Assembly: GCA_024641335.1 (NCBI GenBank)
Contig: JAHEDG010000018.1
Span: 1-51,040, forward strand
Source: Candidatus Zixiibacteriota bacterium
GTDB taxonomy: Bacteria; Zixibacteria; MSB-5A5; UBA10806
Direction: 5' to 3'
Length of the DNA: 51,040 nt
In this document: in pieces, positions 32,656-41,797 of the stretch
Position numbering within the stretch: position 1 is the first letter of the stretch
How the letters are laid out: the number at the start of each line of letters is the position of its first letter
Translations under genes and position numbers: made by a program
The notes under the pieces: model-generated
Told to the model about the DNA's origin: nothing
Seen by the model: the letters and a program-made list of their open reading frames with translations, nothing else
The model's database searches: none

Positions 32656-34200
32656 ATGTTAGTTCACCAGTTTTTGGAAACCAATGCTCGGAATTATTCC
32701 TCTCGCGAGGCACTGGTGCATCTGGAATCAAGAATCAACTATATCGAATTGGAGAAGAGCTCCAACCGTCTGGCTAATTTCCTGATGAACGCAGGCTCCG
32801 CGCCCGGCGATCGAATCGCCATTCTCCAGGATTCGTCAATAAATTACGTCATAAGCTATTTCGCGGTTTTGAAAACCGGCGGGATAGCGGTCGCTCTCAA
32901 TACAGCTACCACATCCAGAATTCTGAAAAATATCCTATCCGACTGTACCCCCGCGGCTATTATCGCGCAGAGCCAGTACGCCCATTTTCTCAAGGATTTA
33001 ATGAATGATCTCGACAGCGTAAAAACAATTGTTCTTGACGGACATTATGATGGATTCGGGGAAAAGGGATCAGCGACCATCGCCGATTTTTCCGATATAC
33101 AGCTTTCCGGCGATCAGGAAAAACCATCGGTGAAGATCTCTCCGGGCGATCCGGCGGCGATAATATACACATCCGGCACGACAGGCAATCCCAAGGGGGT
33201 CACACTCTCTCACAGGAACCTCGAAGCCAACACAGATTCGATTATCGAATATCTCGGCCTGACCCATGAAGATAAAATCATGGCCATACTTCCTTTTTTT
33301 TATTCCTACGGTAATTCGCTTCTCTTAACCCATATCAAGGCGGGCGGGACTCTGGTCATCGACGGCCGTTTCGCGTATCCCAATGTCGTTCTCGATATCA
33401 TGTCGAAGGAACGGGTCAGCGGATTTGCCGGGGTCCCTTCGACTTTTGCCATCCTGATGCATAAATCGAATATTCTAAACTACAACTGGGATCATCTCCG
33501 TTATCTTACCCAGGCGGGCGGCCCTATGACACCGGCTTTAACTATGAGACTGATGGAGGCTATGCCTCATATAAAGATCTATATTATGTACGGCCAGACC
33601 GAAGCTTCCGCCCGGCTGTCATATCTGGAGCCGGCAAAACTATTGGAAAAAATTGGCTCCATAGGAAAGGCCATTCCCGGTGTCGAACTAACCGTGCGCG
33701 ATGATAAAGGGGCAATCTGCCCTGCGGGAATAGTCGGCGAAATAGTGGCCCGCGGAGATAACATTATGCTCGGCTATTGGAACCGTCCCGACGAAACCGC
33801 CGGCGTCTTGAAGAAAGATGGTCTCTACACCGGAGACCTGGCCAAAATCGATGAAGACGGTTTTTTTTATATAGTCAGCCGCAAATCGGACATGATCAAA
33901 TCAGGGGCGCACAGAATCAGCCCCAAAGAGATCGAGGAGATAATTGCGGAACATGACGGCGTTTTGGAATCTGTCGTGGTCGGTGTCCCCGACGAAATTC
34001 TGGGCGAGGCGATAAAGGCGATAATCGTTGCCAGACAGGGATCGGCATTAACCGAACGGGAAATAATCATGCATTGCCGGAACAATCTCCCAGCGTTCAA
34101 GATCCCCAGAATAATCGAGTTCAGGGATGATATCCCCAAAACCTCGTCCGGCAAGATTCGCAGACATTTGTTGATTTCACGGCAGGAAGAAAAATTATAA
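32656..34200 (+). CDS. Acyl-AMP/acyl-CoA ligase (class I adenylate-forming enzyme)
   Basis: The 514-aa enzyme activates a carboxylic acid with ATP and loads it onto CoA or, by context, onto the adjacent carrier protein. Motifs are YTSGTTGNPKGVTLSH (A3), GYWNRPDETAGV, LYTGDLAKIDEDGFFYIVSRKSDMIK (A7-A8) and a C-terminal catalytic Lys in TSSGKIRR. It resembles the ligases of exosortase-associated and small carrier-protein clusters. It lies 6 nt after the ACP gene and 11 nt before the NadE-like gene. The acid substrate is unknown. Confidence 0.9.
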   Translation: MLVHQFLETNARNYSSREALVHLESRINYIELEKSSNRLANFLMNAGSAPGDRIAILQDSSINYVISYFAVLKTGGIAVALNTATTSRILKNILSDCTPAAIIAQSQYAHFLKDLMNDLDSVKTIVLDGHYDGFGEKGSATIADFSDIQLSGDQEKPSVKISPGDPAAIIYTSGTTGNPKGVTLSHRNLEANTDSIIEYLGLTHEDKIMAILPFFYSYGNSLLLTHIKAGGTLVIDGRFAYPNVVLDIMSKERVSGFAGVPSTFAILMHKSNILNYNWDHLRYLTQAGGPMTPALTMRLMEAMPHIKIYIMYGQTEASARLSYLEPAKLLEKIGSIGKAIPGVELTVRDDKGAICPAGIVGEIVARGDNIMLGYWNRPDETAGVLKKDGLYTGDLAKIDEDGFFYIVSRKSDMIKSGAHRISPKEIEEIIAEHDGVLESVVVGVPDEILGEAIKAIIVARQGSALTEREIIMHCRNNLPAFKIPRIIEFRDDIPKTSSGKIRRHLLISRQEEKL

Positions 34201-34211
34201 AGGAGTACATC

Positions 34212-35174
34212 GTGGGATTTTCCAAAGAATTAATAAAACTCGATCCGGAGAAAACAGTCAACGAACTGACGGAGATCCTGAAACGGCAGGTCTTCATAGA
34301 TTTGAAACGTCAGGGAGCGGTAATAGGCACGTCCGGGGGAATAGACTCGGCGGTTGTGGCCGCTCTCTGCGCCAGAGCTTTCGGACCGGAAAAAACATTC
34401 GGAGTCCTTCTGCCGGATAAAGACTCCTCTCCGGATTCCCGAAAACTGGGAATCGAACTGGCGGAGACTTATGGATATTCGTACGAGATCAACGATGTAA
34501 CCGTCGCGCTCGAGGGAGCCGGATGCTATAAATACCGCGATGCCGCCTTTCAGCAGGTTTTTCCCCAATGGCGTCCCGGCTGGAAAGCCAAAATAGTCCT
34601 GCCGACGAATCTTCTGGACTCCAATCGTCTCAATGTTTACAGGCTGGCGGTAGAATCGCCAGACGGACAGAAATCGGAAAAACGTCTTCCTCTCAAGGCT
34701 TTCTTGCAGATAGTCGCCGCTTCAAATATGAAACAGCGTATCCGCATGCTGACTCTCTATTACCACGCGGAACGACTGAACTACGCGGTCATCGGTACAG
34801 GCAATAAAAATGAGCACGATCAGGGGTTCTTTGTCAAATACGGCGACGGCGGCGCCGATTGCAAGCCGATCGCCAGTTTTTTCAAAACCCAGGTCTTTCA
34901 GCTGGCCGAATACCTGGGTGTTCCCGCGGGAATACGCGGCCGCACCCCGACCACCGATACTTATCCGGACGAGGTTAGCCAGGAGGAGTTCTTTTTCGGC
35001 CTGAAATTCCTGACTATGGATCTGCTCTGGCTGGGCAAGGAACAGGGGTATCCCGCCGGCGAGGTAGCCGAGGTTATGGGACTGGCTGTCGATCAGGTAG
35101 AGAGGGTCTGGAAAGATCTGGATCAGAAAAAACGGACCACCGATTATCTGCGCGCGGAGCCTCTACAGATATAG
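34212..35174 (+). CDS. NadE-like NAD synthetase / amide-forming N-type ATP pyrophosphatase
   Basis: The 320-aa protein has the SGGIDSA PP-loop (about 41-47), GTGNKNEHDQGFFVKYGDGGADCKPIASFFKT (NAD-synthase signature split over 196-226) and TPTTDTYPDEVSQEEFFF. These features match ammonia-dependent NadE. No glutaminase domain is present. It starts at GTG behind AAGGAG. Because it is the third gene of an ACP / acyl-AMP-ligase operon, it may use ammonia to amidate a carrier-bound or adenylated substrate instead of, or besides, making NAD. A housekeeping role cannot be excluded. Confidence 0.85.
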   Translation: MGFSKELIKLDPEKTVNELTEILKRQVFIDLKRQGAVIGTSGGIDSAVVAALCARAFGPEKTFGVLLPDKDSSPDSRKLGIELAETYGYSYEINDVTVALEGAGCYKYRDAAFQQVFPQWRPGWKAKIVLPTNLLDSNRLNVYRLAVESPDGQKSEKRLPLKAFLQIVAASNMKQRIRMLTLYYHAERLNYAVIGTGNKNEHDQGFFVKYGDGGADCKPIASFFKTQVFQLAEYLGVPAGIRGRTPTTDTYPDEVSQEEFFFGLKFLTMDLLWLGKEQGYPAGEVAEVMGLAVDQVERVWKDLDQKKRTTDYLRAEPLQI

Positions 35175-35198
35175 CCGTCGAAAAATCAGGCCCCATTA

Positions 35199-35804
35199 TT
35201 ATAGTCTGTCGACGAAAATCGTAATATCGGCCGCCGACACAGCCTCAATATTCGGGATAAAGCCCTTCAATGTTTTTATCTGGGCCAAAGCGTCCCGAAG
35301 ATCGACAATTAGTTTCTCCCTGGCCGCCTCGGTTTCCCGGCGCTCCTCTACTTCGCCGGAAAGCCTGCCGTTTACGACGTTCAGGGCCGATGTTCTCTCT
35401 TCAACAAAAGCCTCCAGATGATTCTTGTACCGCCGTAATTCCGTTTCGGCCTCTTCCCGTTGTCGCGGAGCTTTTCCTTCATCCTTCCAGCGCCGGCAAG
35501 AGAAGACCGTCCCGGCCAATAGGAAGATGGCCGTGGCCGCTATAAATTCATCGAGATTCAAACATTCTCAGGCTTTTGCTCTCTTATGGATAATTTCGAA
35601 CGGGTCGAAAACAAACGCTATAGCACTCGACATAAGGGCCAGCGACAATATTAGCTTGCCTTCAATCGCTTTTCGCCTGAGCTTCGGGCCGTCTTTAGAT
35701 GGCGCATCCTCGTTGGATTCTTCAAGAAATGAGGAATCGACGCGCCTACCGCCCGCTTTGGAGAAATCAGGGGAATTTCCGTTCCGTTTATTGCCTGCCT
35801 GCAA
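35199..35804 (-). pseudogene. Broken two-TM coiled-coil sensor gene with in-frame TGA
   Basis: Two frames, 35804-35568 and 35561-35199, are in the same reading frame and are separated by one TGA at 35570-35568. Together they form one domain: a first helix ending FVFDPFEIIHKRAKA, the stop, then ECLNLDEF and a second helix (IAATAIFLLAGTVFS) with CRRWKDE and a coiled coil (HLEAFVEERTSALNVVNGRL). This matches the two-TM input region of membrane sensor proteins, in which a Trp is common at the TGA position, so TGG to TGA is likely. The end (REKLIVDLRDALAQIKTLKG) is the start of the four-Cys module found in the next two sensor genes, but the Cys part is lost. Confidence 0.65.
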
Positions 35805-36002
35805 AATCTACTCTGGATTTAACATCAACCGTCATCCCATTATCCCGATGATTAGCGAAAGAACTTATCATACGCATAAACATCTACAGATTTAAAAAAG
35901 CCATAATAAAATCAACGTTCGATTTTGAAACGAATAATGAGAATTCAGGTCTATTATTTTAGGATTTTTTTTAAAAACCGGCCTGAGACCGGCCGCCCCG
36001 CG

Positions 36003-37691
36003 CTACGTTGGAGCGTCCTCATACAATTCCGAATACAATCTGTGTTGGCAGTCGGGGCAAATGCTGTGTGAAAATTCAGCGTCGGAATGATCAGCGATAT
36101 ATTTTTCCACCTGCTGCCAGTACCCTTCATCATCCCTGATTTTCTTGCAGGACGCGCATATCGGTACAAAACCGCTCAAGGTCTTGACCTTATTTATCGC
36201 GCTGCTGAGTTCTCTAATCAGTTTTTCCCGTTCCGCCTCGGCTTCTTTTCTGGCGGTTATATCCCGGACTATAGCTAAAACACGGTCGAGACCATCCGCT
36301 ACCATTCGTAATTCGAAATATAGGGCATGATCGCCCATCTGCAGCGGATATTCGAACACGCTAATATCCCCGGAGCCTAAGATGGTCTTTATTGAATCCA
36401 TGGTCTTGTCGGCGACATATTTCGGTAAAACGTCGCTGACTTTTCTGCCTATAAAATCTTCTGGCTGGGAGTAAAGAAGCTCGTTGTGGCCGTGATAGCT
36501 GATAAATTCGCCGTCCGCGGCAAGCTGGAACATCAGATCCGGGATGGCGCTTAAGATCGCCCTACTCTTGGCTTCGCTTTCCTCGAGAGCTTCCCTGGCG
36601 TTTCTCCGTCCGGTAACATCCTGAAAAGCCACCACAGCCCCGGAAATCTTATTCCCTTCCCAGATCGGAGTGCTCACGTAATCCACATAGAGGCTTATGC
36701 CGTCCTTTCTCCAGAATACATCTTCGCAGACTCTCCGCTCGGCGCCATCGGTAAAGGCGGCATATATCGGGCATTTTTCGCGCGGGTAATGGGATTCATC
36801 GGCGCGTTTATAATGAATAAGATCATGCTGATGTTTCCCGATCATCTCTTCAATCTCATATCCGAGCATATCGGCTGCCGCCTGGTTGGCGAATGTGGTT
36901 AGGCCGTTATGATCGAGACCGTAAATACCTTCTCCAGCGGACTGTAAAATCAAGCTGTTATTCTGATGGAGCTTTTCGATTTCAATAATGGAATAATTAA
37001 TATCCTTAACCATGTCGTTGAATGCCCGGCCCAGCACTCCTATCTCGTCGGAGGCGGCAACATCGACACGAACGCCGTAATTACCCTTGGAGATCTCCTT
37101 AGCGGCGTTTTGCAGGTCAATCAAAGGGTTGGTTATCAGGCGGCTTGACAATATCGACATTAGTATGCCGGCCAGAAGAATCGCCAGGCTGATGAAGAAA
37201 GTAGTTGTGCTATTGCGTTGGATATTCGCGTACATCTGGCTCATCGACGCTCCCAGTAGAAGAGACCCATAAACAGAATCCCCGTACACTACCGGCTGAT
37301 ACATCGCATGAAGTATTCGGTTGTCGTACTCCACTATCCCGTCTTTTTCCAAAAGATGTCTGTTATCGAGAGAAATATTCCGCGGATTATAAATGGCCAC
37401 CTCATTGCCTTCCCGATCCAGCAATACCATATACAAAAGGCTGCTGTCTTCCCGCGCCCGGCTCATGGCTTCGATTATGGCTCTATAATTATCCGATTCC
37501 CAGGCGATAGCCGCGCCGAGAGCCACCATTCTTGCCAGTCCATGATCCTTTTGTTGAGTCAGAATCTGTGTTTGTTTGCGCTGCTCGGCCGGATAATAGA
37601 TAAAAATAAACGAGGAGATCAAAAACAAGGTCACCACCGAGTTCAAGACTATCTTGAAACGAATAGGTAGCTCTGATATTATTCTTCTCAC
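36003..37691 (-). CDS. HAMP-PAS sensor with C-terminal four-Cys module, no kinase domain
   Basis: The 562-aa membrane protein has helix 1 (13-33), a periplasmic sensor (34-160), helix 2 (about 160-182), HAMP (about 183-235) and two PAS domains. PAS1 is about 245-365, with a Cys-containing loop YPREKCPIYAAF; PAS2 is about 375-490. A coiled coil then leads to the module VPICASCKKIRDDEGYWQQ...CPDC. There is no histidine kinase, GGDEF or methyl-accepting domain, so the output is unusual. Translation starts at GTG behind GAGG. It is the third gene after the porin and PstS-like protein, under a sigma-28 promoter, and probably senses through that periplasmic protein. Confidence 0.82.
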   Translation of the reverse strand: MRRIISELPIRFKIVLNSVVTLFLISSFIFIYYPAEQRKQTQILTQQKDHGLARMVALGAAIAWESDNYRAIIEAMSRAREDSSLLYMVLLDREGNEVAIYNPRNISLDNRHLLEKDGIVEYDNRILHAMYQPVVYGDSVYGSLLLGASMSQMYANIQRNSTTTFFISLAILLAGILMSILSSRLITNPLIDLQNAAKEISKGNYGVRVDVAASDEIGVLGRAFNDMVKDINYSIIEIEKLHQNNSLILQSAGEGIYGLDHNGLTTFANQAAADMLGYEIEEMIGKHQHDLIHYKRADESHYPREKCPIYAAFTDGAERRVCEDVFWRKDGISLYVDYVSTPIWEGNKISGAVVAFQDVTGRRNAREALEESEAKSRAILSAIPDLMFQLAADGEFISYHGHNELLYSQPEDFIGRKVSDVLPKYVADKTMDSIKTILGSGDISVFEYPLQMGDHALYFELRMVADGLDRVLAIVRDITARKEAEAEREKLIRELSSAINKVKTLSGFVPICASCKKIRDDEGYWQQVEKYIADHSDAEFSHSICPDCQHRLYSELYEDAPT

Positions 37692-37724
37692 TTATCCTCG
37701 ACCAGTCCGCTCGATTACAGCCGG

Positions 37725-38195
37725 TTATTTTAAGGGATATCCTTTATCCAGAGGATTCAGGGCGTCAACGGCTAAGACCTTCATCGTCCCATCGATATCT
37801 GATAATTTTAAAAAACAAATCGCCCCTGATGTCCTGGAGACAAAATTCCTGACATCATCCGCATTTTTCAAACTAACCGGAGGAATGGCGCTTCCTCCCG
37901 AAAATACTATCCTGAGCCATTGTTCCTTCACCCTCCGGGGCGTCCAATCGAGAAGACGTTGATAAAACGAACTCCGAAGATTAGCGCATTCAGCCGGAAC
38001 AATCTGCTCTCCACCGGGAAAAACCGTGATTTTCCCTATATAGATCTTTTTTAAGCTCTCCAGCGAGACATTATCCAGAGAATTAGCTTTGTTAACCACT
38101 ATGGCTATCTGCGCCGACGAAGATTGATATGAAAACACTGTCAACGCGACTACGGCCATCGCGATTAATTCTATCCTGAAATTCAAACGTGTCAT
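37725..38195 (-). CDS. Short PstS-like periplasmic binding protein
   Basis: The 156-aa exported protein has a signal peptide (LIAMAVVALTVFSYQSSSAQ) and the phosphate-binding-protein-like pattern VVNKANSLDNVSLESLKKIYIGK, FPGGEQIVP, FYQRLLDWTPRRVKEQWLRIVFSG and SRTSGAICFL. It is about half the length of a transport PstS, and no ABC transporter genes are nearby. Such short proteins occur in clusters with a porin and a sensor, where they probably act as ligand-binding partners for signalling. The gap to the porin is 6 nt. Confidence 0.85.
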   Translation of the reverse strand: MTRLNFRIELIAMAVVALTVFSYQSSSAQIAIVVNKANSLDNVSLESLKKIYIGKITVFPGGEQIVPAECANLRSSFYQRLLDWTPRRVKEQWLRIVFSGGSAIPPVSLKNADDVRNFVSRTSGAICFLKLSDIDGTMKVLAVDALNPLDKGYPLK

Positions 38196-38201
38196 AACGT
38201 T

Positions 38202-39278
38202 TTAAAAGGCCACCGCTAAGGATGAAACATACATTTCGAAATCCCTCATCGAGTCCATTTGAAAACGATGAAAATGAGTTTCGCCTTTTAATATAACCTT
38301 CGGAGTAACCGATATATTTATCCCGCAGGTATATATGGAAATCGCGTCATTATTCATCTTCCGATTTTCATCGTAATATTCATACCTGGCAAACGGCTTG
38401 ATTGAATCAAAAAGAACATAATTCCCGAGAATATAGTAACCTCCCCCGCTTGTGAAAACACCATCCGGAATTCCGTTAATATCCAACTCCTCAAAGTGAT
38501 TTCTAATCGCCTCCCCTTCCATATGAAGGTCATCCAGATCCAATTCGATATCGAAACCGATCGCTCGCTGCCGGGAATTGCCGTCGTTGCCGTTCCTGTC
38601 TCGATAGGCTGAAAAACCAAGCTTCAGGAACGCCCCCGGAGGAGCCAGGGTCAATCTGGTTCCCATTCCCTTATCGACATTGTTGTCACTTTGATCCTGC
38701 TGCGGACCCCTGCCGTTGCTAAGATATAAATGGTATTTTCCCTCCCAGGAGCCTGAATAGATCGAACCCAAAACACCTACGCCGGTGGAATACTTGGAAA
38801 ATGTCTTGCCGGCGTTGCTGTGCCAATGCTCATGATCGCGGTATATTATCGGAAGAAATGTCGAAATTATCGACGGCGTCGCGCTGTGACGCTCATTGTA
38901 AAGGCCAAACGGCGAAAGAAACTTCCCGGCTATAATTCTCAGAGCATCGCTGTACTTGTATTCCACAAAAGCCCGTTCCCATTCAAGAGACCGTCCCATA
39001 TCGGCCGAATGATCAGAGTCGTGCTGCCATTCCATTTCATTTATAAACGTAAAATGATCGTCTAAGCTGTAAATCGATATTACATTTAAATGATTCTGAT
39101 CGAAGGTCCAGTTTTTCGGAGCCAGATCCATATATTTCATTTCGAGATCGAAAAAACCATAAACTCTGAAACCGTTTTGGCTCCGAGCCGAGCTAAAGAT
39201 CAGGAGGATTATAAAAATCGATAGATTCAGTTTTTTTATAACGCTCCCCGGACTTAAGATTCTCTTCCTTCCTGCCAT
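38202..39278 (-). CDS. Outer-membrane porin-like beta-barrel protein
   Basis: The 358-aa protein has a signal peptide (LNLSIFIILLIFSSARSQ). Alternating beta strands run to the end, closing with ...EMYVSSLAVAF, where the terminal Phe is the outer-membrane insertion signal. The frame extends to 39353, but the ATG at 39278 (MAGRKRIL) gives the correct signal peptide and has AGGA upstream. It lacks obvious Cys. It is the first gene of porin / PstS-like / HAMP-PAS and is preceded by a sigma-28 promoter. Similar porins occur with phosphate-type binding proteins and sensors; the transported solute is unknown. Confidence 0.82.
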   Translation of the reverse strand: MAGRKRILSPGSVIKKLNLSIFIILLIFSSARSQNGFRVYGFFDLEMKYMDLAPKNWTFDQNHLNVISIYSLDDHFTFINEMEWQHDSDHSADMGRSLEWERAFVEYKYSDALRIIAGKFLSPFGLYNERHSATPSIISTFLPIIYRDHEHWHSNAGKTFSKYSTGVGVLGSIYSGSWEGKYHLYLSNGRGPQQDQSDNNVDKGMGTRLTLAPPGAFLKLGFSAYRDRNGNDGNSRQRAIGFDIELDLDDLHMEGEAIRNHFEELDINGIPDGVFTSGGGYYILGNYVLFDSIKPFARYEYYDENRKMNNDAISIYTCGINISVTPKVILKGETHFHRFQMDSMRDFEMYVSSLAVAF

Positions 39279-39373
39279 GCTCTCTTCCTGTTGTCTGGAA
39301 TCCTGAGTTTTATATATTTGGCGATGCCAGGATAAAACCAGGCCATTAACCAACCACGGATCTCCGTTATATA

Positions 39374-39400
39374 CTATCGGCTTTCTGTCAAAGAAATTTA
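39374..39400 (-). promoter_or_regulatory. Sigma-28 (FliA) promoter of the porin/PstS-like/sensor operon
   Basis: On the minus strand TAAA (39400-39397), exactly 15 nt, then GCCGATAG (39381-39374). It matches TAAA-N15-GCCGATAA at 11 of 12 positions and lies about 100 nt before the porin ATG. Confidence 0.85.
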
Positions 39401-39519
39401 GCTGTAATTCTATTCCCGGGCTGTTTACCTCGGATTATAGATTCCTACATAATCCCCGATATTTCAACAAGTTGCGCATATCGATCGGAATGGAATAAAG
39501 GGCTAAACAAGCCTTGGGT

Positions 39520-41643
39520 TTATTGATTTTTCTTCCCGTATAACTCCGGATACAATGTTGTCCGGCATTCGGGGCAGAGACCATGCGAGAGTTCGACGTC
39601 GGAATGTTCGGTGATATACTCCTCTATTTGCTGCCAGTATCCTTCGTCGTCGCGGATTTTCTTGCAGGAAGCGCAAATAGGAATAAATCCGCTTAAGGTT
39701 TTTACCTTAGCCAGAGCGGCCTGCAGATCGAGTATCAGCCGCTCCCGTTCCTTCTCGATCCGTTTTCTCTGGGTGATATCCAGGACAGTTCCGACCATGT
39801 TCACCGGACGGCCGCTGGGGTCTCTGGTTACCTCACCCTGTTCATGGACATACCGAATCTCGCCGTCGGATAACATAATGCGATGATCGATATTATATTC
39901 CCTTTCGTTTTTTAAGGACTGTTCAACCGAATTCACTACCAATTCTCTGTCGTCAGGATAAACATAGCCGAGAAAAGCTTCGTAGGTGGCCCCGAACTCC
40001 TGCGGTTCCAGCCCGAAAATCCGGTAAATTTCATCGGACCAGAAAAGTTCGTTGGTGACGATATTCCAGTCCCAAAAACCCATATGCGCTACTCGCTGAG
40101 CGTTAGACAAACGGGCCTCGCTTCGCCGCAACGATTCTTCGGCCTGCTTGATGGTTGATATATCGGTTGAGATTCCGCAAATGGCATAGGGCCGACCGTC
40201 CGCTCCGAAAAGCGGGGCCTTATAGCTCAAAAACGTATGCTTGCCGTCGTCAAGGACCGCTTTTTCTTCCAGCTTGCTGGTTGTACCCGCCGCTATGGTT
40301 TCCATATCTGTTTTCCTGAACACGTCGGCTATTTCTTTCGGTTGAAAATCATAGTCCGTTTTTCCAGTTATATTCTCTCTGGGAATTCCTACCATATCCG
40401 CGAACGGGCGATTTACCAGAACATATCGTCCCTCGATATCCTTGATATAAATCAGCGCGGGACTGTTATCGATAAGGGTATAAAGCAGATTCCTGCTTTC
40501 AATCACTTCCTTTTCAATTTGTTTACGACGGGTAATATTACGGCTGATGGAGGCGATAGCCACCGGCTGGCCATCATTTGGATCGTAAACATAAAAAACA
40601 TCCACTTCAGCCATTATTTTGGTCCCGGATTTGTTGTTTTTCAGAAACAGCTCTCCCCGCCATCCCCCTTCGGATTGCAGAGCCGGAATCAGCTCACGAG
40701 ATACCATGACTCTATCGTCATCTACGGCAAAATCAAATAGCGTCGCCTTTTTATACTCTTCGATACCGTCGAAACCGCTCATCTTCTGGGCCGCTTCGTT
40801 CAGGTAAATTATCCGGCCGTCAAGATCGGCCAAACCTATAAAATCAGCGCTGTGTTCGACTAGAGAAGCCAGCTTCAGGATTTCCCTGCTGGCTTCCTTG
40901 CGTTCAGTAATATTGGTTATCACGGTCACGAATAAGGCTGGATTGCCGGTTGAATCCCGAATCGGGTTAATCGATATACCGGCCGAAAATCTGCTTTTGT
41001 CCTTGCGTAAAAATGTGAATTCCTGGTCTTTATCGATCCGGCCATCCGCGGCATTCTTATATACCAGCATAGCTTCTTCCAGAGATTCCGGCGCCAGTAA
41101 ATCGAATATTGATACCTTCGATACTTCGGAAGCGCTCGAAAATCCGGTTAATTTCAGAAACGCTGGATTACAGACGGTTATCAGACCGTTCAAATCAGTC
41201 GTTATGATGGCATCGGGCGATGCCTCGAAAACGCCGCCTAATTTCTCCTCGCTCTCCCGCAGCTTAAACTCGGTATTTTTCCATTCGGTTACATTGATAA
41301 CCGTGAGAATCAATCCGGAAACTCCGGCCAATCCATCCTTTATAGGAACAAGATTCCAATCCCAGTATGATGTACCTCGCTCAGGATTCTCGGGATACGC
41401 GAATTCTCTGGCCTGGGCAACATATGGCTTGCCGGTTTTCACTACCCGGCGGAATATCTTTTCATTTTCAGTATTGGGAAATAGATCGAAGAGATTTTTT
41501 CCAGGGAAGAATGAAACATCGCGATTGTCGGCTTCGGCGTATCTACTCGAAACCTTTATGAAATTAAATCGCGGATCGAGATAAGCGATCATCAAATGAC
41601 AATTATCGAGAAAATCCTCGAAGAGCTTATTGGAATCGCTCAT
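39520..41643 (-). CDS. Multi-PAS sensor protein with C-terminal four-Cys module
   Basis: The 707-aa soluble protein has five PAS/PAC units in tandem (about 8-125, 128-255, 256-382, 384-505 and 510-635), recognisable by NVTEWK, NITERKEA, NITRRKQI, DISTIKQAEESLR and DITQRKRIEKER ends. A coiled coil then leads to FIPICASCKKIRDDEGYWQQ...LCPECR. No kinase, cyclase or HTH domain is present. There are no transmembrane helices, so sensing is cytosolic. The ATG is preceded by a G-rich site. A TTGACG-N18-TAAATA promoter with tandem 13-bp repeats lies upstream. The C-terminal Cys4 module is shared with the HAMP-PAS sensor and may be the output. Confidence 0.8.
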   Translation of the reverse strand: MSDSNKLFEDFLDNCHLMIAYLDPRFNFIKVSSRYAEADNRDVSFFPGKNLFDLFPNTENEKIFRRVVKTGKPYVAQAREFAYPENPERGTSYWDWNLVPIKDGLAGVSGLILTVINVTEWKNTEFKLRESEEKLGGVFEASPDAIITTDLNGLITVCNPAFLKLTGFSSASEVSKVSIFDLLAPESLEEAMLVYKNAADGRIDKDQEFTFLRKDKSRFSAGISINPIRDSTGNPALFVTVITNITERKEASREILKLASLVEHSADFIGLADLDGRIIYLNEAAQKMSGFDGIEEYKKATLFDFAVDDDRVMVSRELIPALQSEGGWRGELFLKNNKSGTKIMAEVDVFYVYDPNDGQPVAIASISRNITRRKQIEKEVIESRNLLYTLIDNSPALIYIKDIEGRYVLVNRPFADMVGIPRENITGKTDYDFQPKEIADVFRKTDMETIAAGTTSKLEEKAVLDDGKHTFLSYKAPLFGADGRPYAICGISTDISTIKQAEESLRRSEARLSNAQRVAHMGFWDWNIVTNELFWSDEIYRIFGLEPQEFGATYEAFLGYVYPDDRELVVNSVEQSLKNEREYNIDHRIMLSDGEIRYVHEQGEVTRDPSGRPVNMVGTVLDITQRKRIEKERERLILDLQAALAKVKTLSGFIPICASCKKIRDDEGYWQQIEEYITEHSDVELSHGLCPECRTTLYPELYGKKNQ

Positions 41644-41797
41644 CGCGCCCCCCAGCGCCCATCACCACTTCTTATAAGGAAATTCGATTTATCGCGAAAA
41701 TCCCGGAAACTCTGATAACCTGACTCAGCCCGCCATCACTCCGGGATTTCACTTCCGACCTTAATCCTTCCAGTAAAATAAATCCGATTTAACATAA

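Noticed and set aside
35568-35570. Selenocysteine or recoded Trp at the TGA
   Set aside because: No insertion hairpin was recognised after it, other genes in the window encode Trp with TGG and use TGA as a stop, and the gene is truncated at its end as well.
35954-36002. Terminator after the HAMP-PAS sensor gene
   Set aside because: A CCGG self-complement next to T-rich sequence is present, but the stem is only about 4 bp with G-T pairs, so the call is too weak.
36003-41643. Histidine kinases
   Set aside because: Both PAS proteins lack the H-box and the N, G1 and G2 boxes of a HATPase; they end in the Cys4 module.
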